Positions 34,710 to 45,064 of a DNA stretch of 64,000 nt are shown here, piece by piece. Made by a program: the position numbers and the translations under genes. The notes below the pieces were generated by a model, which saw only the letters and a program-made list of their open reading frames with translations, ran no database searches and was not told where the DNA came from. Positions within the stretch are counted from its first letter, which is position 1, and every line of letters starts with the position of its first letter. The DNA comes from Daphnia pulex (taxonomy: Eukaryota; Arthropoda; Branchiopoda; Diplostraca; Daphniidae): positions 12,205,001 through 12,269,000 of the forward strand of contig NC_060026.1 in the NCBI RefSeq assembly GCF_021134715.1, written 5' to 3'.

Positions 34710-35074
34710 ATATAAGCATGCTTATATTAATAATAATAATGCTGACAATATTTTTGGTATCACTAGGTGGCTAAAGTTGTGTCCGCTAGATAGATAAGAG
34801 CACGATCGTGATAAGAGTATCTTACGGTATTCCGCCATTGTTTTTTTTCGAGCACTGATTGAAAACGTACCGTTGGATACTCGTCAGTACAGCGTACTTT
34901 TCTTTCCTACATTTTTTTCATAAAAATTATAAATCCTATGTGGATTCTTAGATGTCACTGAATTTAATTATTTGCGTGTTGATTTAGTTATTTGTGTGGT
35001 AACTGGTAACATAGCCTTTAAGACTACTGATTCTAATTCTATTGTCGAACATGAAAATAACTTAAAAAAAGTAA

Positions 35075-35266
35075 TGGAGTTCTATTGTCGCGTAGTGGAG
35101 TTCTACTGTCGGCTGTCGGGGCACTGGAGTTCTATTGTCGGGTATTTTCAATTATATTTATAAATAGAGACCTTATGTCTTTGGAGTTCGTCTGTCGCAT
35201 ATAAAGAAATTTTAAAAAATTATTTAAAATAGTGGGGTTCTACTGTCGTTGGAGTTCTACGGTCGC
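35075..35266 (+). repeat. Six irregular copies of TGGAGTTCTAYTGTCG
   Basis: Copies near 35075, 35096, 35124, 35181, 35233 and 35250, separated by unequal spacers. The motif mixes GGAGTT and GTCG like the subunits in the MULE ends at 30744-30853, so this may be the end of a related element. Confidence 0.7.
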
Positions 35267-35536
35267 CATACCGATGGTTCACAGGTTCATCCTTCAGGTA
35301 TAAATTTACCAGATGTTGAGTCGTCAGAGTTGATATTTCATAATGTAGGCTTTAAATTATTTGTCAACTTGATTGTATTTGCAATTTTCAAATAACTTTA
35401 AGTTTTGTTACAAGTTTATAACACGAAGGTAAAGGATTTGATTGCATTGCATTTGCCGCCTGATACAGGCGATTGTATAGCATCTAGCGGAGAAATTCGA
35501 TACTGCCTATCGGCCATTGCCATTCATCGTCTGCTA

Positions 35537-35665
35537 CTTAACTTTTTCATTTCTAAGTTCTAACGTGGTCGGAGTGGAGATGGTCGCGGGTCGCCTGTTC
35601 GCCATTTTCCTGGAATTTGGAAATTCCTTGTCTAGTATCTCTCTTCTAATTGTGGTACTAACTAT
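35537..35665. repeat. 120-base dispersed repeat, copy 2
   Basis: Counterpart of 24890-25010, direct orientation, with indels. Confidence 0.7.
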
Positions 35666-36796
35666 TGTTAAATATAATTTGTTGTCATTTCGTTTTCATT
35701 GAACATTCATCGCTGTCAAACAGTAACGATATTTGTTCTTGTCCAGCCCAGCTTGTGATTCATTGCTCAAAGTAATTTGCATGTTGAAATTTTCAAAAAA
35801 TAGTTTTGTTCTGGTTTCATTGAAGTGAAAATAGTTAATGAACCTTAAAATTGTGTGTGTTAATCTTTCTATTTTATTCAGATTTCCTGACTTCAGAAGT
35901 TGGTGAGGTGTTAAGTGACGATGAGGTGTTAAGAGATCTGCCAGATTGACCAGGACTCGTGTTCATCACCAAATTATTTCATGTAGTAATTTACCTGTTA
36001 AGTGAACACTAAGATTATGTTGTGATTCCTTTTCCTAAGTTGAGACATCAAAATTTTCGTAAATGGGTTTTTTGTGCTAGGATTCATTTTTGACAGGAAA
36101 ATTAAACGAAGGGTTTTTTTGGGGGGGAAAAGGTACTTTGGATTCTTAAATTTTATTTCTGAAAGATTCAAACCTAACTGTAAATTCCTTGACCCTTGTT
36201 CTGTGGCGTTGGAGGACAGCGTCATTTGACGGAATTTTCGAGTATTGTACATATCTTTTGTTCCTGTTCCCAGAAAATTGACTCGGTTTCAGCCATGTCA
36301 AGCGATTTCGTAATGAATGGTCTCAATTAGATATTGTTTTTTATTAGCTTGACTTTACTTCTCCCGAGATTAGTTGCTCCTGACTAGTAGTTGCTATTTT
36401 CCGTATCAACTTCTTCCTAATAGTAATTGCCACAATCTTCTCCTGACTGAATGTCTTGGATGCAGTTTTATCACGGCCGTGTTCACAGTTTGACTGATCG
36501 GCGATTTCACGTAGTCATACAATTAACACAGATTGGGATGAATTTTGTTCTTTTATTTGAAGATATCTAAAAAGATTTTCCAAACATCAACCAGCCCTTT
36601 TCTCTTGCTAAATAAACTATATATATTTGTTTACGATATGTAGTGTTGGTTAAAAGTATTGATTCTTAAAGTTGAAATGTGAAATTAAAAACAGAAATAA
36701 ATAGTTGGAATTGCATTTATTTTCCCACCTCCGCCCACAATTCCTCCACTTTTCATACAATATACATACATAAAAACATACATGCATACACTTAAG

Positions 36797-37134
36797 TTAA
36801 CCCGTTGGCTGCCACGCCATACAACCCGTAGGTTGTACTCTCTACTACTCTACGCGTCACGTCAGAAGGATCCATGACCAAGGTGGGACTTGCCATTGCT
36901 GACAAGTCCGGGCTGACACGGTGACAGGAGAAGATGGAATGCACAACCTCTAGAATCCATCACCGTATCGACAAGGGGGAAGTCCCTATGGTGCATTGCC
37001 TAACAGGGCCTTTCGGCGAATCTGGGCTGGTGCAACTGTCCGACCCCGCGGCAAATAAACCACGAGACCGAACAGCGCGGGCCCGTGCTACAGAGCTAAC
37101 ATGGGGAACAAAGGCGTGGCAGCCAACGGGTTAA
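36797..37134. mobile_element. piggyBac-type MITE with TTAA target duplication
   Basis: Outer TTAA at 36797-36800 and 37131-37134 flank a 330-base element whose ends are perfect inverted repeats, CCCGTTGGCTGCCACGCC and its complement. With the TTAA and neighbouring bases, 24 bases match perfectly (36795-36818 and 37113-37136). CCC termini plus TTAA duplication are the piggyBac signature. The interior is GC-richer than the surroundings and has no transposase. Confidence 0.85.
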
Positions 37135-37587
37135 CTAACGAAAACATATTACCAACAACAAAGGATGTTCCGCAGCTGACATTTTTGACACACTGGCGAC
37201 GTTTTTGGTGACGAACTTCTCAACGTCTCCTCTGCAATACCTGAAAGAGAAAACAATTCTTATGAAATGACATGGCAGTTAAAGTTGCACATTGGTACCT
37301 ACATGGATCAGATTTTCTGCTCTAAACTTAAAAAGGGCACTTCTATTTGCTTAAAATCTAGCTGGCAATATCAAGAAATGTACGCAGAATAGAGCTCACT
37401 TGCTGGATTCATGCAAATTTTCCGGAACTATACCGGAAGTAAGCGATAGCGCCTTAACCATTGAGCTCCCGTCAAAATAAACCAGATATTCGTGATCTCC
37501 ATGAAATTTGGGATCGATAAAGTGTGATTTAAACGAAATCCAAAATTTGGCCAAAATCGAGAATTTTCCTGAACTATAAGTTCAGGA
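37135..37587. other. Intergenic DNA between MITE and 1.4 kb repeat
   Basis: No gene. On the minus strand at about 37440-37475, GGGAGCTCAATGGTTAAGGCGC resembles a tRNA A box, but no B box follows; at most a decayed tRNA-like SINE head. Confidence 0.4.
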
Positions 37588-38982
37588 TAACTCTCGAAAC
37601 CGGAAGTACGCGTACGTACAAAAAAAAACATGAACTTTACTACAAATTTTATGAGGATCACGAATATGTGGTTCTTTTGTGCGTCGAATGAAAATTTACT
37701 GAACTACTGACTGAAATGAGAAAACCGGAAGTAGAAAAAAAAACATATTATCAAAAATCTAACAAGTGAGCTTTGTTGGTGGAATAGTTATCGTCAGTTT
37801 TCACTAAAAAATTTTCACACAACAGCTGCCGATAAATGTTTTAAAATATTTGCAAAGTAACTGAAACTGACTGTTTTGACAGCTGAAAATTATCGAAAAG
37901 CCATCTAGCGTTAGAAAAAAGAGTTCACACTTCTTTTACGCGCAAGAAGGGCCTGATTTTGGAATTATTACACAGACAGAGATTTTAACGCTATTATGAT
38001 TATTAGATTACTAGTAGATAATCTACGAAAATAAGTCAATTGTTCGGTACCTGGCCATAATCCCTTGGTGAGTGACTGCAGGTATCGAGGTGTGTCACAG
38101 CAACTGAAGTGATCCAACTCGCCAGTGAAGCAAGACAAGTTGTGTAGCAGCACAAGAAGCGCTGAAGCAGTGAAGCTGGATGAGCGTACGTCTTGAAGAT
38201 AAGGATGGAGCGGAACGTTGGTGGAAGTTCCTCTTCTGTCATGGACAAAATCCAGCATTGACTCAAGGATGTCCGTGGGGATCTTGTGTGCTCTGTAAAA
38301 AAAAATGTGTTACATTAATGAAAATATAAAAATTTTAAAAAGCATATCAATCTTTACCTTTTCTAAGAAGCACACTGAAATGTTCATGACGGAAACTTGT
38401 AATAATCGAATTACAGCAACCAACTCCATTACTCCTCAGGTGGGGTAAATTTCCTGATGCTAATGAAAGTGTTATGAAGTATTGCAGTAGCGTGGTGATA
38501 GGTGATGTTGATGCTTACCTTTATCATATGAGTGATGATTTAGTAAGGTATTTGACATAGTTTAGTTGGTGTGGTAGCAGTAATGGGAAAATACCTTATA
38601 CCCGCACATTTATATTCCACTATATGTGTGCTTCAAACATGGGTTTTAGGCTTTTGACAGCATAGGGATCTAATAGATGGAAAGTGACTGAGTGCTAGAA
38701 GTCAACTTGTTGGGATGGCTGACAGTAGCTAATAAGCTATGCATCTAATATTTGAAGAAATAAGTTGGTATAACTTGAAAATAAGGAAACTAGTTCAAGA
38801 TAAACCTACACAAGATACGAAGATCCATTTGGTATTTGAAATCACAGGAATATAAGTATAATTAGCAACAATTTGTTTTGTTTCGCCCATTTTTTCGTCT
38901 CGTTTCATGACATGGGGACGTAAACAACAAGTGCGACAGTGGCGACATCTAGTAATGAGTTTTGAATCTTATGTTAGTTGCA
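37588..38982. repeat. 1.4 kb direct repeat, copy 2
   Basis: Near-identical to 25013-26407 without net indels; same orientation. The flanks differ on both sides. Confidence 0.85.
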
Positions 38983-39711
38983 CAAGCACAGTAGCACCTG
39001 GTAGCACATACATGTCATTACAATACAAGTCGAAACTTTCAAAAGTTCCTTCAAAACAAATTAAAACGTTAAAAAACGGAGATCGGGTAATGAGTCTACT
39101 TTTTTAAAGTAATAGATTACACAATACTTAGCTAATGATTCTTACTGCATTCTTTACTAAATATTTCAATAGTGGTTTCAGGTGAAGTTTTCACGTGTAC
39201 CTGGCGTCCTGGCCAACTAGGTGCTCGTGACAATAGAAATAAAATTGCCTAAAATCCAATAATCCAAGTTCGCAAGCTATGTCTTCTGAAGCTAAACAAT
39301 TTATGTTGCAAGGTAGTTATTTTATCAAAATTTATCTGGTGTTCTTTCTCTGTTCTTTAAGGTTTATAATGTTCACATGAACTTTTCCCTGTCAAGATTT
39401 TGTAAATCTTCAAGATATTGATATCTTCGCCAGATCCAATTCTTTGATGCTATCTATTTTGCGGCACAGCAAGAAAATGCTGCCACTTAAGATTTTGTGG
39501 TAATCGCCACTTAGTTCTAATTTAGGAGGACAATGTAAGATTGATAGATTCGAGGTATTGCTTTCTGTCACTACAATATGGTTTGAAAATTGAAATAATT
39601 AAATATACTCTCCTTTCAGGTTAATCTGTCTCCTCTGTTTGGGAAACCGACAAGAGATTGCTGGAATTGAAGACTGATAATTTGTGAAGGTGTAGACAAA
39701 TTAAAAGTGTT
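38983..39711. other. AT-rich DNA, nothing recognised
   Basis: No supported gene or structured repeat. Confidence 0.5.
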
Positions 39712-39990
39712 AATCTGGGCTTCCTTCTTTTCTGTGGCCCCGTTTCCCTTCTACTAACCACTAACCAACGCCCGCCGGTGGTCACTCACCCGCTGTGATA
39801 ACCAGGAGGATGAGGAGGGCTCTGGTCAAACGGGGACTTAGAAGGCTGATGATCTGAGAAAAACTTTTGGAGGGTCATGAGTCTAAACGGGAATCCTGCT
39901 ATGACTAATCGCTCCCTAGCAAAACTGGCCTCGTACTCTTCTCTCTTCTTCACCGGCCAGGTAATCTCCCTGGTCGCAGACAATCAAGGC
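39712..39990 (-). repeat. Diverged inverted arm 1
   Basis: Its reverse complement aligns along its length with 40860-41110, sharing ATGACCCTCCAAAAGTTTT, GACCAGAGCCCTCC and AACGGGGCCACAGAAAAGAA. The shared frame reads TLQKF..DH.PSKSPFDQSPP in both. Protein family unknown; probably a fragment of a mobile element. Confidence 0.75.
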
Positions 39991-40419
39991 AGTATCAGAT
40001 GTTTTCAGAATATTTGGGTTAACTCTTGAAAACAACATTAAGCGACGTCAATTTGTCTTTTCAAAGAGCATTTCCATTGATGCTGAAGATTAATTCATTT
40101 TATTTTGATTCTAGGTTTATCGTTTATGTTCCTGTAATTGCTGTCCGATGTACCGCGTTGTTGCAGCCTATGCTGGTGAAAGCTCTTATTGCATGAAGTT
40201 AAACTGACTGTTCCTTGGTCCTGCTGTCATGTTATCGAAGTTGCATCATTATTTTGTTAAATTGTCCTTGTGTCTTACCGCTTATGTGTTAAGAAGGAAC
40301 AAAAGTAGATATATGGGGATGTTTTATGTCAAACAAATAATAAAATGTTTTCGGGATTGGGATAGGAAAGTAGAGGATGTTGGAGGTGGGTGAGGATATT
40401 TCAAGTTTGGAAAAAAAAA

Positions 40420-40530
40420 ATCAGTTAATCTATAACCCTACAAACATATCCCTACCAACTAATCTGCAAACCCCACAAACACACACCTACCAACTTCTAA
40501 ATTTATACCCTAAACCCCATAAACCAATAT
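40420..40530. repeat. AC/CCTA-rich strand-asymmetric tract
   Basis: About 110 bases almost free of G, with irregular CCCTACAAACA and CCCCACAAAC units. Not a regular telomeric array. Confidence 0.5.
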
Positions 40531-40859
40531 TATACCTTAACGATGTAATATCTGACTAATAAATAAAAATAACTATATTGTTTGAACCATTAATTTTTAT
40601 TTTTGAATTGTACCATAAATTCAATAAACAGAGCGTCCGGTTCAAGACGGTTTTTCTTCTGCACGAGATTAGAACGCAACCCGCCACCACCGCTGCGGCA
40701 ATGAGACAAAAAGCGATAGTTTAGTTTTGCGGAAATCTCCATCGTCTTTGTAACTACTGACGGAGAGTTCCACAAAAAATAAACCATGGCTATTTGTTTC
40801 ATTGGGTAGTGGATGCATTGTTCTAACTCGCACATGCTGTTATAGGACATGTCTACGGC

Positions 40860-41110
40860 CCCCAGAGATAAGTATCTGGACCGAGAAGAAGAGAGAAGTA
40901 CGAGGCAAGTTTTACCGGGGAGATGTAGTCATACTAGGCTTCCGGGTTAGACACATGACCCTCCAAAAGTTTTCATCGGATCATGCGCCTTCCAAGTCCC
41001 CGTTCGACCAGAGCCCTCCCCTCCTCCTGGTTTCACAGCGGGTGAGTGACCATCGGCGGGCGTTGGTTAGGGAAACGGGGCCACAGAAAAGAAGGGAGCC
41101 CAGATTATGC
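40860..41110 (+). repeat. Diverged inverted arm 2
   Basis: Partner of 39712-39990 in opposite orientation, about 870 bases apart. The two arms could fold into a long imperfect hairpin. Confidence 0.75.
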
Positions 41111-43850
41111 ACTTGTCATTTTTCGTCATTTTTCTACATCAAAATAAATTATCGGTCAGTCTTGAATTTCAGCGATCTCTCCTCAGTTTCACCAAAGAAT
41201 CAAGTCTTTGGAACAGCGGTAAAGGATTAAACTGAAATGGGAATAGAGATTTGTTTAGAATTCAAAAATTTTCGAATAATATTGTAATAATAACAAGCAT
41301 TACCTCAAATCAATCAATACTAGATCGTCTTAAATGAGAACTTGTTTTGATGGTCTCTGCAACCTCTAGAGTGACAGCATTAACTCACAGTCCACAATAT
41401 AGTGGCAGCAAAGAATTGGAACTGATGAGGGATTCAATATTTGGATTATGACTTAACAGTCACAAAGTACGTGATGGGTTCCATAATATCTTAGCTGTAT
41501 TCCTCTCAAGTGAGAGGGGCTAAAGCGCCGAATTGGAACCCATGAGAGCCAGGCCGACCCAAGTTGTTGTCCTCCTCTCAGCTCCAGCCATCTCGAAATT
41601 CATCTTCTAAGAAAAAGATATCCAATTAAAGAAAGAGAAAAATTTTCATTACCGTTCGTATGAGAGTGAAGAAAAAAATTACAACTTTTGGTCGTCACAA
41701 AGACAAACCAAAAGTCAATAAAAGGCCGACCCGGGCCAACTACTGCTAAATGAATGACATGAAATTGAATTAAACGCACGGGGCTCGTCGCTGCCGTAAT
41801 ATAGAATTTTAAAAAATTAAGATAATAAAAACATTCCGAATAAAGCCTAAAAAGAATAAAAGAATCTATTAGTGGCAGCATCATGATCAAACACATTATT
41901 TTAATTCACTTATTCTTCAGGAGAACTGCAATCCTAATCATTTAGATGGAAAGGTGTTCACTTAAATCATTCAACCCACATCTAACCCATCTTTAAATAT
42001 GGCGAAAATGTTAAAATCATAGTTGGGGAAAGCGCCGACGGAAAGCCAAAAATTGTGTCATCAAGACTTACGAATTTACAATGCTGAAAAAGACCTGGAC
42101 TCCACAAATGATATTTACAAAATAATTAGAACACTTCAACATCTAGAACATGTTGAAATTTTAAAAATAATAAGGAACTTACTTCAAGCTTTAAAGACCT
42201 TCTAAAAAGAAAAACGACTCTCCGTTCCCACTATATCAACAAAAGCAAATCGCGAGATCAAGCAGGTGCCACTGATTTGCATTTAAATACGCCAATGCCT
42301 AACATAATTAAATTGAAACTTATCCAACTAAATTAAACGCGAAATGTTGGTGATGTCGCCATTAAACCAACAGATGTTGGTACATCTCCCTGTCATCTTG
42401 GTCTCAAGTCGATGGGATTTTTCATAACAGTCGGGGACATCGACATTGTCTGCTCCCTGATTGTTTTGGGTTCTATAATTTTGTGGGATAACTTCTAGCC
42501 GTTGAAAATCTCGCTCTCCCCTCGCTGTCTTGCCCCATCAATTTGAATTCTCCTATTAAAAGCGATGCAAACGGAGGAACACCATATTAAAATTAATGGA
42601 TGACGAAAATATCGATTGATCGTGACAGTGGGCGAAACAATCAAAGAAAAAAAAACAGTTTTAATCTAATGGCAAACGAGAAATGTTGCACTCACCTAAT
42701 GTCGAGTTTCATTCGGTTCATCGGGTTCGTGTGTGTTGACGCTGGAACACTGAAAACTGGGTCCACACAAGTTGATCACAGCTGGATTGCGGAGTAAATG
42801 CCGTGGGGTCCGTTCATGAACATTTGCATTTTGTGTAGTTGAGTTGAGGCCATCGGCTTACGTCGCCTTCCGGTTTTCAATAGGAGTATACTAAGTGAAA
42901 CCTGAATCGTGACACATTGAAAATTTTTAATAAATTTGCCGATTGATTACAATTTTTAGGTCAAGATAAATGGACAGCAAGACCCGTTTCAAACTTGATC
43001 AATTCTGGTCGGGCACAACGGGCATTTGCCTCATTGAGTGAAGGAAAATGTTAAAAAATAAAGCAACAGACAGAAGTTTTCAATGTTTTAGTAAATCAGA
43101 TTTCCGTTTCTCTAATTTGGGAATTCAAACGTTTGTCTATCTAAAAGTCTACTGCAGGGAGAGATTTAAGTGATTAAAGCTTCAAGTGGTAATATCATGA
43201 ATTTAGGACTCACTGAGAGAGCGCAGCAAAAACCAATAAATCATGATTTGGACCATTTTTCTTCTAAATTGCAATAGCAGCAATTAATTGATGTTTGGGT
43301 ACTTCTATCTTATGTGTCTAGGAAATCCAATACAAACAGAAGATAATTATGATGAATTCTAATAAAAGATGAGAAGTATACACTTGGTGCGCGGTGACTT
43401 TTCTTCTGGTAAACAGTTAACACTCACTTGAACTGAGTGAACGTCAAATATGCTGGCAGCACCGGCATGGCTCACTTATTCACTATTTAGGCCACTGCCA
43501 AATCTTCACCTGATATAATACTTCATCGAAACGTGAAAGACAGACCACTAAGAACTACCAGGCACTAATCAATGTGGGGAATGGCAGCCATTGTTGTTAT
43601 TAAACTGCAGTGGCACCTGGTGGGGGATTCCTGAAACTTTATTTCCTCCAATCCAAAGTTGAGTGTTAATAAAATCGGTTTGAAAATATTGTGTATAAAC
43701 GGCCAAAGATAAGATTCTGTTGGCAACATGCCAGATGCTGCGTTAACATTGTTGTGTTTTCTGTGCATGAGGATTTTTGGCATAAAAACATTTTAAAAAA
43801 AAGAAAACTGCCACTTATTAATAACCGACTGTGTAGCGGTAGAGTCTAGA
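41111..43850. other. Intergenic DNA, nothing recognised
   Basis: Mixed AT-rich sequence with short frames only; no domain, RNA gene or clear repeat was seen. Confidence 0.5.
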
Positions 43851-44059
43851 ATGGCGAAATACTGTGGACCGTTTCTTGATAAACCTTCGAATTGTGCGCG
43901 TAGCGGTAAGTTTTCAGTTTACCAAACTCATTTCAATGTGAAAAAGAGTGGCGTTCCAGATTTTTCTACTTATCTCTCAGCTTATTTTATTAGTTTTGGT
44001 ATATTTTGTTTTAAAGAAACGAGAACTTGTTTGTATACTCGAGATGTTCTGTTTATAAA

Positions 44060-44990
44060 ACCTTGGCGGAAATATCAGATGACATTTCTGATTTATCGTC
44101 TACTCGACGCTGGACTTTATTCGCACAAGCGGAAAAACTCAATTCGAATGGATCGAAGAAGATTGAAATGATGAAATAATTTACTGCAACTTATATGCCA
44201 ATCAAAATGGTACGACGAGTTTTAATTTTACTTGTTATTGAGGTAATTAAAAGTGAATTAAACGATTGTCAATGCGAATCACGATGGGAGCATGTGCACT
44301 CGTCAATCGACAATTAAAATTCAATTAAATAAACTTTTTTTTACCTACAGTATTCAGTTCTGTTTTTGGAATACGAACATAAATATATATAACATAAAAA
44401 CGCGGGTTATCAATCAAATCAATTTGAGACAATAATTGATATCAATATTTTTTTCTTTTCCCTGTTTGACCATGTCCGCAGGTTAATCTCCGCTTCAGTA
44501 AACGTTACATTGTCTATAGCCACGTACAAAACAAATAACATCAGAACATGAAATCAAATGAATATCAAATGACACTTCTGTTTTATCTTTCAACTCTCGA
44601 GGCTGGACTAAAATTGGCGGAAACGGAAAAACCCTTGGAAAAACTGGGAAAAACCCAATTCGAATGAGTTTGCCGAATGATATCTGTCCTAATGATATTG
44701 CGAATGATATCGCAGCTTGAAATCACATCAAAATGAAAGGTGAAACGCTTGAATTCCACACACAAAAATATGTTTCGTTTTAGTTAAAAAGAAAACACAA
44801 AAATAAAAATGTGAATTTCGCCAGGAATATTAAATTACATTTCTGTATTTTCTTCCACTCGATCCTGGAATTTATCGCGCCCACGAAAAATAAATAAAGA
44901 AGTTTTTATCGCGAACCTCGGCGAACCTTGTACAGTATGTACACGCACTGCTGCTAAACACAAACCCAGTCGAATGAGTCTGCAACATTT
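44060..44990 (+). repeat. Three diverged copies of an upstream module of the C1q genes
   Basis: Blocks near 44080-44150, 44560-44670 and 44835-44985 share ACATTTCTG..TTTATC, then CTCGANNCTGGA and CAATTCGAATGAGT-like words in the same order. They stack directly upstream of the 45065 gene. They look like repeated promoter/5' regions left from tandem gene duplication. Confidence 0.6.
44153..44240 (+). pseudogene. Relic of a C1q-gene Cys-module exon end
   Basis: Aligns with 53803-53880, the end of exon 7 of the second C1q gene and the start of its intron: ATTTACTGCAACTT..ATGCCAATCAAAATGGTACGACG. Stops and a small insertion destroy the frame. It is evidence of a third, lost gene copy. Confidence 0.75.
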
Positions 44991-45064
44991 TTCTGTATGA
45001 ATGCCCAGTAATTCTCGAGTCCTCGTTCAGTTTAAACGTCAAAGTGTCTATAAAACTAACGGAA

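Larger units (their letters stand above)
32852..34720 (+). repeat. Segmental duplication of 20233-22400 (kinase 3' end plus snoRNA host)
   Basis: Colinear with 20233-22400 but diverged by many substitutions, small deletions and one hairpin insertion. It covers the claudin upstream region, kinase exons 5 and 7, the spacer, and the first four exons of the snoRNA host. The exon and snoRNA remnants are decayed. Confidence 0.9.
34721..36796. other. AT-rich accessory DNA with repeat remnants
   Basis: No gene is recognised. It holds the TGGAGTTCTATTGTCG array (35075-35266) and copy 2 of the 120-base repeat (35537-35665). The other frames are short and featureless. Confidence 0.5.

Noticed and set aside
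36934..37134. 66-codon frame in the piggyBac-type MITE
   Set aside because: It runs into the terminal repeat and has no transposase motif.
43851..44171. 106-codon frame starting MAKYCGPFLDKPS
   Set aside because: A donor-like GTAAGT follows the first codons and the rest is AT-rich noise overlapping repeat modules; no homologous exon in the intact genes.
44583..44765. Minus-strand 60-codon frame upstream of C1q gene 1
   Set aside because: It lies in the repeated upstream modules and has no domain.
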